A stretch of 64,000 nt of DNA from Lentisphaerota bacterium (lineage in GTDB: Bacteria > Verrucomicrobiota > Lentisphaeria > Victivallales > Victivallaceae), in assembly GCA_024225035.1 (NCBI GenBank), contig JAAEMX010000025.1, positions 62,001 to 126,000 on the forward strand. The letters are read 5' to 3'. This document shows, piece after piece, positions 46,037 to 54,602 of the stretch. Made by a program: the position numbers and the translations under genes. Under the pieces are notes generated by a model. That model did no database searches. It worked only from the letters and a program-made list of their open reading frames with translations, and was not told the DNA's origin. The first letter of the stretch is position 1. Each line of letters starts with the position of its first letter.

Positions 46037-47731
46037 ATGGAACATCTAAACCAAAGTATACTATTCATTCTCGGCCTTGGTGTTTTTGGCGGAATGGTGG
46101 GTGCGTGGTTTTTTCAAAAAATCCATATACCTCAGGTTGTTGGCTATATAGCTATCGGCCTGTTAATTGGTGAAGCCGGATTTAAGATTGTGAGAACCGA
46201 AGATATTCTTAACCTTAAGACCTTTAACCTTTTTGCCCTTGGAATAATAGGTTTTCTAGTTGGGGGTGAACTGAAAATAGCTACCTTCCGCAAGTATGCA
46301 AGGCAGTTTATAGCTATTTTGCTGGGGGAGGGGCTGCTGGCTTTTTTGCTGGTGGGAGTATTTTCATTTTTGGTTGTTTACGCAGTAGTTCATAATTTTA
46401 CCGCTTCGCTGGCGGCTTCAATCGTTTTTGGAGCTATTGCTTCTGCGACCGACCCGGCATCGACGATAGACGTCATATGGGAGTATCGATCGAAAGGAGT
46501 GATGACTACGGCAATTATCGCGATTGTCGCGCTTGACGATGCTCTGGCTATGACTTTATACGGCTTAGGAAACAGTTCAGCACAGTTGCTTACTTCCAGC
46601 TCGGGTTCTCTGTCTGAGGCTGCAATACGTATCACTGTTGAACTGGTTGGGTCATTGGTGTTGGGAGCCGCGGTGGCATTTGTCTTAGGCATTTTCCTGC
46701 GCTGGGTTCCTCAGCCGGAGCGTGGTGCTTGTATTGCTGTCGGTATGATCCTGTTGGTGATAAGTGTGGCAGTTGCATTTAAAATGGATGTTATTCTGGC
46801 TGCAATGATGATGGGTTTTGTTCTGACAAACTTTGCGCCTCGACGAAGCGAAGATTTATTTAAACTTATGCGAAGTTTTTCAATACCGATATATGTATTG
46901 TTTTTTGTCCTTGTCGGGGCGAGGCTGGTGGTCGGCAAAATGCCGATCTGGCTATGGGGCATAGTTGCCGTTTACGTTGTTGGACGTACTTTGGGTAAAA
47001 TGCTTGGCGCTTACCTTGGTGCCAGAATGACAGGAAGCCCTCCGGCTGTCCGTAAATACCTTGGCCTTGGCCTTTTTGCTCAGGGCGGGGTAGCTATTGG
47101 TTTGTCAATCATGGCTGCTGAACACCTTGCAAATATCCATATTCACGGTGGAATGTCTATGGGCGACATGGTTATCTTTGTGGTAACTACAACGACCCTG
47201 ATTGTGCAGGTGCTTGGCCCTCCGTTTGTCAAACTGGCGGTTAAACTGGCTAATGAGGCAGGACGTGATATCACTGAAGAAGACGTCATGGCTTCAATGA
47301 AAGTGGCCGACGTGATAGATCGGGAACCTGTTATGGTGCAGGAAGGAGCTTCTGTGCTGGCAGCCGTTGAATGCTTCACAGAGCACGACCTTCTGATAAC
47401 TCCAGTTGTTGACGGAGGTGGTAAAATTACCGGAATTCTCACGTTTGACGCTCTCAAGGATATTATCGGAGACCGTGATAACTGGGCATGGCTGCTCGTG
47501 GCTGACATAATGCGCCCCATGCAGGACAGCACTACACCTGACACTGTACTGAAAGATGCTTTCGACAAAATGATTCATGATAAGATTGATCAGATGCCGG
47601 TCGTTGCCAAGGATGATCCGGGCAAACCAGTGGGCATGATTGATGTCAGAGCCATCAGGTTGAAAGTTCATGCTGAACTCCTCAAGCGAGGGGATCAGTC
47701 CGACGTTGTTCAAGCGCCGGCAACGGCTTAA
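46037..47731 (+). CDS. CPA2-family cation:proton antiporter with two CBS domains
   Basis: A 564-residue protein. About 400 residues form 11-12 transmembrane segments of the Na+/H+ exchanger domain (ASATDPASTIDVIWEY, the conserved proton and cation site region; GLFAQGGVAIGLSIMA). The C-terminal 130 residues hold two CBS domains (ADVIDREPVMVQEGASVLAAV and ADIMRPMQDSTTPDTVLK). CBS pairs sense adenosyl nucleotides, so transport may follow energy state. It probably exchanges K+ or Na+ for protons. It lies four bases after the EIIA fusion and ends in a strong terminator. Confidence 0.9.
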   Translation: MEHLNQSILFILGLGVFGGMVGAWFFQKIHIPQVVGYIAIGLLIGEAGFKIVRTEDILNLKTFNLFALGIIGFLVGGELKIATFRKYARQFIAILLGEGLLAFLLVGVFSFLVVYAVVHNFTASLAASIVFGAIASATDPASTIDVIWEYRSKGVMTTAIIAIVALDDALAMTLYGLGNSSAQLLTSSSGSLSEAAIRITVELVGSLVLGAAVAFVLGIFLRWVPQPERGACIAVGMILLVISVAVAFKMDVILAAMMMGFVLTNFAPRRSEDLFKLMRSFSIPIYVLFFVLVGARLVVGKMPIWLWGIVAVYVVGRTLGKMLGAYLGARMTGSPPAVRKYLGLGLFAQGGVAIGLSIMAAEHLANIHIHGGMSMGDMVIFVVTTTTLIVQVLGPPFVKLAVKLANEAGRDITEEDVMASMKVADVIDREPVMVQEGASVLAAVECFTEHDLLITPVVDGGGKITGILTFDALKDIIGDRDNWAWLLVADIMRPMQDSTTPDTVLKDAFDKMIHDKIDQMPVVAKDDPGKPVGMIDVRAIRLKVHAELLKRGDQSDVVQAPATA

Positions 47732-47739
47732 AATATTCC

Positions 47740-47765
47740 GGGGGCTTTTGAAGCCCCCTTTTTTT
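47740..47765 (+). terminator. Rho-independent terminator after the antiporter
   Basis: Perfect 8-bp stem GGGGGCTT/AAGCCCCC with a 3-base loop and a run of seven T residues, eight bases after the stop. Confidence 0.92.
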
Positions 47766-47768
47766 GCC

Positions 47769-48614
47769 TTAAAACGCTTTCTTGAAATTTGGCTGCAGGT
47801 TTTTTTCGAACATTTTGATTATAATTCTATTTGGCAGTAAAGCTTTTATGATATTGAAAGTTTTCACGTCTTTTCCAACAAAATTTCTTACTTTAGTCTT
47901 ATTGGTCGCACAATAGTAGATTTTGTCTGTCACTTCCTGCGGGTCGCCATATTGAAATGGTTTGGGTGGGCCTTTTTCTAACTTTTTCAGCCATGATTTA
48001 AATAAATTTCTATGCCAGTTTAAATCATCTTTTTTGTTGCCCTCATTAAAGGTTGTTGCTTTGAAAAAATTAGTTTTGAAACCACCGGGTGCAACTGTCT
48101 TGACATCTATTCCAAAATGTTTGAGTTCATAATACAACGACTGTGACAGGCCTTCTACAGCAAACTTAGTAGCGTTGTAAAGTGATAAAAATGGTGCACT
48201 TATAGTACCGCCTATCGAAGTTATATTGATTATACAGCCTTTCCTTTGTTTGCGCATAATTGACACAACTTCCTGTATCGTGTTGACCACTCCTACAAGA
48301 TTTGTGTCGAACTCTTTTTCTACTTCACTTTCACTTGCTTCTTCAAGAAAACCAAAAGCTCCGTAACCGGCGTTATTTACAAGCACATCAATTCTGCCGA
48401 ATTGCTGAATGCCTTCGCTGACAGCAGTTCTTATAGTTGACTTATCGGTAACATCCAATCTGCTTATGAGCGTGTTATCATATTCAACAAGCTCAGTTTC
48501 TTTTTCAGGTGACCGCATGGTGGCAATAACATTCCAGCCTTTTGCATGAAAAGTTTTTGCAGCTAGTTTTCCAAAACCTGATGAACAGCCTGTGATTAAA
48601 ACGGTTTTTTTCAT
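47769..48614 (-). CDS. Short-chain dehydrogenase/reductase
   Basis: A 281-residue classical SDR. The cofactor motif TGCSSGFGKLAA (TGxxxGxG) is at residues 8-15, NNAGYGAFG follows, and the catalytic set Ser and YNATK is clear in SLYNATKFAVEGLSQSL. An Arg after the first strand (TMRSPEKE) suggests NADP(H). Substrate unknown. It is the target of the TetR gene: an operator with a -10 box lies just upstream. AGGAG precedes the ATG. The T-rich terminator of the antiporter ends four bases away. Confidence 0.9.
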   Translation of the reverse strand: MKKTVLITGCSSGFGKLAAKTFHAKGWNVIATMRSPEKETELVEYDNTLISRLDVTDKSTIRTAVSEGIQQFGRIDVLVNNAGYGAFGFLEEASESEVEKEFDTNLVGVVNTIQEVVSIMRKQRKGCIINITSIGGTISAPFLSLYNATKFAVEGLSQSLYYELKHFGIDVKTVAPGGFKTNFFKATTFNEGNKKDDLNWHRNLFKSWLKKLEKGPPKPFQYGDPQEVTDKIYYCATNKTKVRNFVGKDVKTFNIIKALLPNRIIIKMFEKNLQPNFKKAF

Positions 48615-48651
48615 TTTAATGCTCCTGATAATTAGTGGTTTATTATAATTC

Positions 48652-48689
48652 AGGGAATTGTTTAATTAATTGATTGAACGTTCATTCAA
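48652..48689 (-). promoter_or_regulatory. SDR promoter with TetR-type operator
   Basis: The near-palindrome TTGAACGTTCATTCAA at 48674-48689 (arms of seven bases around TT, one mismatch) lies 16 bases upstream of a consensus TATAAT (48652-48657 on the minus strand), so it covers the -35 position. It matches the operator before tetR in 15 of 16 bases. Confidence 0.7.
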
Positions 48690-48704
48690 TGCGTTGCAAA
48701 AAAA

Positions 48705-49274
48705 TTATTTTTTTAAAGCATCCCAGATAATGCCTATTATTTCATTAATCAGTTCATCATTTAATTCAACAAGGCCAGCACTGTAACGTTGAGCCAGTAA
48801 AGCTGCTACATCCATTGTAAGAACAGCAATTACAGTATCAGGCAGGTCTTTTATTATTCCTTGTTTCTTAGCTTTCTGGACACAGCTTACAATTGGATCG
48901 ATATACTGCTGGTTTTGGCTGTTGCTTTCATGAGTGTAGTATGGTGAGGCCTTGTATTGCCTTATGAACATTGCTGCCTGTGGATTTGCAAGGTTATAAC
49001 GAAAGATATCTTCAAACAGTTTCTTTATCTGGTCTTCCAGAGATTTACTATTATCAAACCCCTTGAGAAGCGCATTCATCAGCTCTTTAATAAGAGAGTT
49101 GTATAACTCAAGAATTAAGTCATCCTTGCTTTCAAAATAGTGATATATAATGCCGGCACTTACTCCAGCTTCTCTGGCTATTTTAGACATAGCGGTACCA
49201 TGAAAGCCATTTTCATTAATAAGCCTCAAGGTGGCTCCAAGTATAATAGAACGTTTGTCGCTGGTTTTGTTCAT
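48705..49274 (-). CDS. TetR-family transcriptional regulator
   Basis: A 189-residue repressor. The N-terminal helix-turn-helix is typical (RSIILGATLRLINENGFHG, then REAGVSAGIIYHYFESKDDL), followed by an all-helical ligand domain of about 130 residues. It is divergence-free: the SDR gene follows in the same orientation, and matching operators stand before both genes, so it should repress itself and the SDR gene until an unknown ligand binds. The ribosome binding site is weak. Confidence 0.92.
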   Translation of the reverse strand: MNKTSDKRSIILGATLRLINENGFHGTAMSKIAREAGVSAGIIYHYFESKDDLILELYNSLIKELMNALLKGFDNSKSLEDQIKKLFEDIFRYNLANPQAAMFIRQYKASPYYTHESNSQNQQYIDPIVSCVQKAKKQGIIKDLPDTVIAVLTMDVAALLAQRYSAGLVELNDELINEIIGIIWDALKK

Positions 49275-49294
49275 CTGTATTTATGTTTTCATGA

Positions 49295-49337
49295 TTGAAT
49301 GTTCATTCAACATAAATGATTGACTCTATTTTGTCAA
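49295..49337 (-). promoter_or_regulatory. tetR promoter with operator
   Basis: On the minus strand a consensus TTGACA (49332-49337), a 17-base spacer and TATGTT (49309-49314). The perfect inverted repeat TTGAATG-TT-CATTCAA at 49295-49310 overlaps the -10 box, which fits autorepression. Confidence 0.75.
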
Positions 49338-49356
49338 TGCTGGAACTATATAAAAT

Positions 49357-49386
49357 AAAAGGCCGAGGAGAAATCCTCAGCCTTTT
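49357..49386 (-). terminator. Rho-independent terminator of the DEAD-box helicase gene
   Basis: Stem GGC-GAGGA/TCCTC-GCC with one mismatch and a 4-base loop; A-rich and T-rich flanks on the two sides mean it may work in both directions. It lies 27 bases after the helicase stop. Confidence 0.75.
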
Positions 49387-49412
49387 TATAACACATAAAG
49401 CGGTTAATTCTG

Positions 49413-50936
49413 CTAATGTTTTTGGGATTTACCGCCTTTAGAACCATGGTTTGGTTTGCCATTTTTACCGCTTGGCTTAAATGGTGGTTTTCTGCCTTTA
49501 AAGCGTTTACCAAATTTATCTTTACGATTCTGGCGTCTTTCGTGTTTTTCATCAGCGATAATCTGATCCAGGCGAGAACGGCTCAATCCGATATATTCAG
49601 GGCCGCTTTCAGCTTGTTCAGACAAAATTATTGAAGCGAGTTTAACCGCGATTTCATTGATATCCAGAGAGTCATCCAGTGAGCTAATAAGTTTCTCTGC
49701 TGCCTTCATTGGTTTCTGATCAACCAAATCCTGCTTGAGGCGTTCTGCACGATTTAACCGCATTTCCTTCAGGCTCGGAATGGAGCTGAGGGTTATTTCG
49801 GCACCGGTTTGTTTCTGAATTCTGCCCATCTGGCGGTATTCGCGGGGAGTTACCAAAGTAATGGCTATACCTTTTTGTCCAGCTCTGCCGGTACGGCCGA
49901 TGCGGTGGATATAGCTTTTGGTGTCAAACGGCATATGGTAGTTGAAAACGTGTGATACATCGCTGACATCAAGACCACGGGATGCCACGTCAGTCGCCAC
50001 GAGGATGTCCACGAGTCCCTGACGAAAACCTTGCATTACTTCGGTGCGCTGTGCCTGTTCCATATCGCCGTGCAAAGGCTTAGTGTTGAAGCCACGGGCT
50101 CCTAGAGAGCAGCTCAGGCGGTCAACTTCAGTACGGGTGCGGCAGAACAGCATCGCTTTTGAAGGGCATTGATCTTCAATCAGACGAATGATTGCGTTTT
50201 CACGTTCTCTTTCTTCGATAACACAGTATTGCTGTTCAATATCAGAGTTGGTTGATTCATCTTCATGTACGGTTTTGATTACAACCGGATCGTTCAGAAT
50301 GGATTTAGCCAGCTTGGCTATTTGGGGAGGCATTGTAGCGGAAAACAGCAGATTCTGACGTTCTTTCGGCAGGAATTTATAGATTTCTTTGATGTCGTCG
50401 AGGAATCCCATGTCAAGCATTTCATCAGCTTCGTCAAGTACGACGATAGATGGCTCAAAATAGTTCAAACTTCCTGACGTGAGCAGGTCGAGCATTCTTC
50501 CCGGAGTGGCAACAACAACGTTAATGCCGCGGTTAATCATGGTGATTTGACGGTTATATGACTGTCCACCACAAACGGTTCCGGTACGTACTCCGGCATA
50601 TCTGCCGAGTCGATATATCTCATCGCTTACTTGAAAAGCGAGCTCGCGCGTAGGAGTAATTACCAGCATTTCTACACCGCGGTCAAGGTGCATTCTGCTC
50701 ATAGCCGGGAGCCCGAAAGCTGCGGTTTTTCCGGTTCCGGTGTGGGCTTGTGCTATAACATCTTTGCCGTCAAGCACCGGAGGTATGGCTTCCTGCTGAA
50801 TTTCGCTGGGTGTTTTGAAACCGGCGGCAAGAACTCCCTGATAAATATTATCTTCGAGTCCAAAGGATATAAATCCATTCAGTGAATTATTGCTGTTTTT
50901 TGAATTTTCGTTTTCTTCTGATTTTTCTTGATTCAT
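49413..50936 (-). CDS. DEAD-box RNA helicase
   Basis: A 507-residue ATP-dependent RNA helicase. Motifs: Q-motif (SEIQQEAIPPVLDGKD), AHTGTGKTAAFG, PTRELAFQV, DEADEMLDMGF, SATMP, VATDVASRGLD and HRIGRTGRAGQ. The tail is helical and ends in a very basic Lys/Arg/Gly/Pro-rich region (RFKGRKPPFKPSGKNGKP), as in RhlE/CsdA-like enzymes that act in cold adaptation and ribosome assembly. The start at 50936 (MNQEKSEE) is preferred over an in-frame ATG at 51056, whose extra 40 residues are basic and unlike the family. A leader of more than 100 bases may exist. Confidence 0.92.
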   Translation of the reverse strand: MNQEKSEENENSKNSNNSLNGFISFGLEDNIYQGVLAAGFKTPSEIQQEAIPPVLDGKDVIAQAHTGTGKTAAFGLPAMSRMHLDRGVEMLVITPTRELAFQVSDEIYRLGRYAGVRTGTVCGGQSYNRQITMINRGINVVVATPGRMLDLLTSGSLNYFEPSIVVLDEADEMLDMGFLDDIKEIYKFLPKERQNLLFSATMPPQIAKLAKSILNDPVVIKTVHEDESTNSDIEQQYCVIEERERENAIIRLIEDQCPSKAMLFCRTRTEVDRLSCSLGARGFNTKPLHGDMEQAQRTEVMQGFRQGLVDILVATDVASRGLDVSDVSHVFNYHMPFDTKSYIHRIGRTGRAGQKGIAITLVTPREYRQMGRIQKQTGAEITLSSIPSLKEMRLNRAERLKQDLVDQKPMKAAEKLISSLDDSLDINEIAVKLASIILSEQAESGPEYIGLSRSRLDQIIADEKHERRQNRKDKFGKRFKGRKPPFKPSGKNGKPNHGSKGGKSQKH

Positions 50937-51129
50937 TTTGACCTGAAAGGTTGATAAGAACAAATGTGTCGCGTAAACATTCATGCGACTCTTGCGTGAC
51001 CTCGTAAGCCATTTCGGTAAGAGACTCTTAGGCCGTTTTGCCTTCTTGGGTCCCATTTGTTCATGGTAAACTATTAATATAGCACATGTTTAGATAAAAG
51101 CAATGGCTGGTTTTATTGCTGAATAACAG

Positions 51130-51903
51130 TTAGACCAGTCTTGAGTCGATATATTCGTTAACATCCTTGCAGATGCGTTCTACTTCAGGCAGTTCCGGCA
51201 ACAGACCGAAGAGCCTTTTGTCGATGCCCCTCTCACGTATTTCACGAAGAGAGTGGTTAAAGTTCAAGTCGTAGAACCAGCATAACTTGCTGAGCTTGAA
51301 GTCGGTAATCGTCTGCATATCTTTCATATGCGGATTACATCGGTTACGAATGGCTTCATATACACCGGAGCTTACTTTTTCTTCTTCAGAAAGATTAAGC
51401 AGGATAGTGGTGTCATAGTTGCCTTCACGGTAAAATTCCATGACAACACGATAAATATCAAGTTTGTCACAGTCACGGACCGTTTGTGTCATTAATCTGG
51501 CAGTTCCCGTGAGTTTTTCGGGGATTTCACGGCAGTTGTGATGCCTGACTGCTGAAATTACCGCCTTCGCATCGTCGTCTGATATGAAATCCCGTAATAT
51601 GTTCTCTTCTTCCAGAATTTTAGCACCAAATTCACCGTGATTGACAGATTTGAAATCAACAAGAGTGTTATATTGTTTTAACTGTTCAAAACGTCCTATA
51701 TCATGAAAAAGTCCGGTTATTTCAGCCAGCAGTGCGTTATTTTCAGAAAACCCTTCAATTGCAGCTAGTTCTCTGCATTCACGATGCACCATCAGGGAAT
51801 GCTGTTTTTTTATCGTAATATTGCGGTCAAAAGACTTTTCTCCAGTAAGATAGGAGTCTACATAACTATGAAAAAAAGCTTTAAGTCTGTTGATAATATC
51901 CAT
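51130..51903 (-). CDS. HD-domain phosphohydrolase
   Basis: A 257-residue HD-superfamily protein. The metal-binding set is visible as H in MVHRECREL, HD in GLFHDIGRFEQL, H in AVRHHN and D in VRDCDKLD. Such proteins hydrolyse nucleotides or cyclic dinucleotides; this one resembles stand-alone HD hydrolases and not HD-GYP. Substrate unknown. It is divergent from the methyltransferase gene across about 110 bases. Confidence 0.85.
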   Translation of the reverse strand: MDIINRLKAFFHSYVDSYLTGEKSFDRNITIKKQHSLMVHRECRELAAIEGFSENNALLAEITGLFHDIGRFEQLKQYNTLVDFKSVNHGEFGAKILEEENILRDFISDDDAKAVISAVRHHNCREIPEKLTGTARLMTQTVRDCDKLDIYRVVMEFYREGNYDTTILLNLSEEEKVSSGVYEAIRNRCNPHMKDMQTITDFKLSKLCWFYDLNFNHSLREIRERGIDKRLFGLLPELPEVERICKDVNEYIDSRLV

Positions 51904-52010
51904 TAGCTATTTCACTTGTAAATTTTGTTAAGTTAAGTTATTATTATAGCTGTGGATTTCATTTTTTACATAGTCGCAGAGACAAATTTATTAAAATTGA
52001 GAGGTCGCTT

Positions 52011-52640
52011 ATGTCAGTGGGATCAGAGCAGCGCAAACAATGCGGTCGACCTGTGGGAGAGGTTGGTATTGAAGTAGGCAAAAGAATGAACGAGCATAAT
52101 GAGCCGCTTCGTGAGTGGGGATTGGATAAACTTGAAATTAATCCTGAATTGAATATTCTTGACATAGGCCGTGGTGGAGGTCATGCGGTTAAGAGGTTGC
52201 ATGAACTCTATCCCGAAGCTAAAATATCCGGGCTGGATCATTCTGCTGATATGATTAATCTTACCAAAGAAGTCAATGCGGAAGCGGTCGAAAACGGTGC
52301 GGTCGATCTTATTGAGGGTACTGTTTCAGAATTACCATATCCGGATGAGTATTTTGAGTTTGCTCTAGCTATGAAAACAGTTTACTTCTGGCCTGAAATG
52401 GCTGCCGATGTAGCCGAAGTCCATAGAGTTTTGCTTCCCGGCGGTGTTTTAATGATCCTGAACGAGGAATATAGAACCATTAAATTCGCTGAGAAAAACG
52501 AAACTACTGAAAAAGAGAGCGGCGGAACTATTTATTCAGCTGGCGAACTTGAAAAGTTTGTTATGGACGCCGGGTTTAATTCTTGCGAAATGCGACTTGA
52601 TGCCGCAAAGAACTGGCTTTGCCTGATAGCGGTTAAATAA
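52011..52640 (+). CDS. Class I SAM-dependent methyltransferase
   Basis: A 209-residue methyltransferase of Methyltransf_11/25 type. Motif I reads NILDIGRGGGHAVKRL, with Arg where most relatives have Cys or Gly (DIGCGxG), then GLDHSADMINLTKE (acidic ribose contact) and FALAMKTVYFWPEM (motif IV). GAGAGG lies before the ATG. The acceptor is unknown. The Arg change is in the SAM loop and may be neutral. Confidence 0.85.
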   Translation: MSVGSEQRKQCGRPVGEVGIEVGKRMNEHNEPLREWGLDKLEINPELNILDIGRGGGHAVKRLHELYPEAKISGLDHSADMINLTKEVNAEAVENGAVDLIEGTVSELPYPDEYFEFALAMKTVYFWPEMAADVAEVHRVLLPGGVLMILNEEYRTIKFAEKNETTEKESGGTIYSAGELEKFVMDAGFNSCEMRLDAAKNWLCLIAVK

Positions 52641-52737
52641 CTATTTGTGAAATAACGGCTCTAATTGAAAAATCTGGTTTCTATGCTAGATTACGCCCTT
52701 ATATCTAAAATGGTTTATTCCAAGGAAATAACGTAAT

Positions 52738-53904
52738 TTGAGCAATTTTTCAGAGTCGTTTGAACAATATTTTCTTGAGCTTATTGCCGGCAAGCGTACC
52801 ACGCTGAAGGATAAGCTCATGATTTTTGTGCTTTTTATTGCCTCACGGTTTTACCGGATGGCGATACAATTTCGTATCTGGTTGTACGACAAGCGGGTAG
52901 TGCGTAATCGCGCGATTGGCTGCCTGGTTGTCAGTATCGGTAATTTAAGCTGTGGCGGTACTGGTAAAACACCTGTTGTGGAAGTGTTTGCGAAAAGCCT
53001 TTGTCAGCACGGCAGAAAAGTTGCTGTTCTAAGTCGAGGCTACCGCAGTAAAGAGCGATCTTTCATGACAAAACTGATTCAGAAATTCAGTTCTAAGAAA
53101 ATGGAAGTGCCGCCAAAAATTGTGTCAGACGGCACAAATCTATTGATGAACTCTGAATATGCCGGTGATGAACCTTATATGCTCGCCTCCAACTTGAAAG
53201 ATGTGGCTGTTGTTGTTGACAAAGACCGGGTAAAATCAGGGCTTTATGCTATTGATGAATTTGGTACAGACACCTTGATCCTGGATGACGGATTTCAGTA
53301 CTTAAGCTTAAAACCTCACATTAATATTGTTTTAGTTGATTCAACTGATCCTTTTGGTAATCATCATGTTCTGCCGCGTGGCATTCTGCGTGAACCAATT
53401 AAAAACGTGCGTCGTGCTGATTATATTTTTCTTACAAAATCAAACGGCGGCAGCCATTTAAAACACTTGAAAAATTTTCTCCGTCGACATAATCGTCGTG
53501 CTGAAATTATTGAGTGCTGCCATAAGCCGCTTTATTTGGAAAAAGTTTACCAGCGAGGCGACCGTAAGCCTCTTGACTACTTAAAAGGGAAAAGGGTTGC
53601 GACTATTTCCGCGATTGCTCGCCCTGAAAGTTTTGAAAGCTTTCTGGAGGAGCTGGGAGCAATCCTTGTGCATAAGGTTCATTATGCTGACCATCATCGC
53701 TTTACGCAGCAGGAAATTATTGACTTCATAAACGGTGCCAAGCATGGTGATGCTGAAATTATTGTTACTACTGAAAAAGATGCGGTCAGAATGCCGCGAC
53801 TTGACCGCCGTGACATACCAATGCATTTTCTACGTATCGAAATTGATATCCTGAGTGGACAGGAAAGTTTTGATCAATGTATCTCCCGAATCTGCTTCCT
53901 GTGA
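52738..53904 (+). CDS. lpxK: Tetraacyldisaccharide 4'-kinase
   Basis: LpxK phosphorylates the 4' position of the lipid A disaccharide at the inner membrane. The 388-residue protein has an N-terminal amphipathic or hydrophobic anchor (about 30-55), then the P-loop [36 protein letters not shown] and late VTTEKDAVR, all family hallmarks. The start is a TTG with AAGGA eleven bases upstream; an ATG at 52819 would remove the anchor. With LpxL and KdsD it shows a functional lipid A pathway. Confidence 0.92.
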   Translation: MSNFSESFEQYFLELIAGKRTTLKDKLMIFVLFIASRFYRMAIQFRIWLYDKRVVRNRAIGCLVVSIGNLSCGGTGKTPVVEVFAKSLCQHGRKVAVLSRGYRSKERSFMTKLIQKFSSKKMEVPPKIVSDGTNLLMNSEYAGDEPYMLASNLKDVAVVVDKDRVKSGLYAIDEFGTDTLILDDGFQYLSLKPHINIVLVDSTDPFGNHHVLPRGILREPIKNVRRADYIFLTKSNGGSHLKHLKNFLRRHNRRAEIIECCHKPLYLEKVYQRGDRKPLDYLKGKRVATISAIARPESFESFLEELGAILVHKVHYADHHRFTQQEIIDFINGAKHGDAEIIVTTEKDAVRMPRLDRRDIPMHFLRIEIDILSGQESFDQCISRICFL

Positions 53905-53933
53905 AGGCTCGCTAATTCAGTAATTAGCTTTGT

Positions 53934-54330
53934 CCACAAATTTCAGAGAAAGTGATTTTACCACTGAAGGATTAAAGTTTTGTGGGAAGCAGTACATTTC
54001 TGTTGAAAAGTTTAACCTGGCCAAGCAGAAAATTTTCATTTTACCGGTTTAGGTATTTGGGGAGGAAAATTATATTCAGATATAAAAACTGACAAAGGGC
54101 GATATCGCTTTAGTTCTCGAAAAGCATGTCCAACGTATAAATGGTTGCTTTGGGAGTTAGCTTATGATGGTAAAACAGCAAAGAGCTTTTTAAACGGCAA
54201 ACTTATTAATAAATCCGAGTTAAATGGCAATATAATTACCTCCAAGCTGGTAATTGGTGCAGCATCCAATCAAATGACTAACAAGTTTAACGGAATCACC
54301 AGGAAAATATCGATCTCAGTTATTGAATAA
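53934..54330 (+). pseudogene. Remnant of a LamG/concanavalin-like domain gene
   Basis: The frame from 53934 gives SDFTTEGLKFCGKQYISVEKF and stops near 54050. Another frame continues with FHFTGLGIWGGKLYSDIKT, then LAYDGKTAKSFLNGKLINKS and KLVIGAASNQMTNKFNG, the classic last strands of a LamG domain. The stops and frameshift leave only part of one domain. Intact relatives are secreted, carbohydrate- or protein-binding proteins, common in Lentisphaerota. Confidence 0.75.
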
Positions 54331-54532
54331 AATGTAAACGTTGTGTACAAGTTTTATTATCAAAAATTACAGCTCATAAACTTAAATTGTAAAGCAATTC
54401 TGTCGTTTGCTTGAGGTTTTTCCTAATGCAGGCTAGCGACAGTTTCGCTTGAGCTGAAAATGCATGCTGTAGTTAGTCGGCAGATATAGAAAAATCTGCA
54501 TATGGCCTTTATTAATGCTTTTGGCTATTGAA
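54331..54532. other. Intergenic region before the first lipoprotein cassette
   Basis: About 200 bases between the LamG remnant and the promoter of the first cassette. No gene or clear structure was seen. Confidence 0.4.
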
Positions 54533-54560
54533 TTGTAACCTTTGTCGTCTATTTTATGAC
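54533..54560 (+). promoter_or_regulatory. Promoter of the first cupin-like lipoprotein gene
   Basis: TTGTAA (54533-54538), 16-base spacer, TATGAC (54555-54560). The block TTGAATTGTAACC and the following spacer are nearly repeated before the second paralogue, supporting function. Confidence 0.6.
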
Positions 54561-54602
54561 ATCAAAGGAGAACAGCGTACAAATCTTGCATAGGAATAGG
54601 TT

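Noticed and set aside
50937..51056. 40-residue N-terminal extension of the DEAD-box helicase
   Set aside because: Basic, unlike the family, and more likely part of a long mRNA leader.
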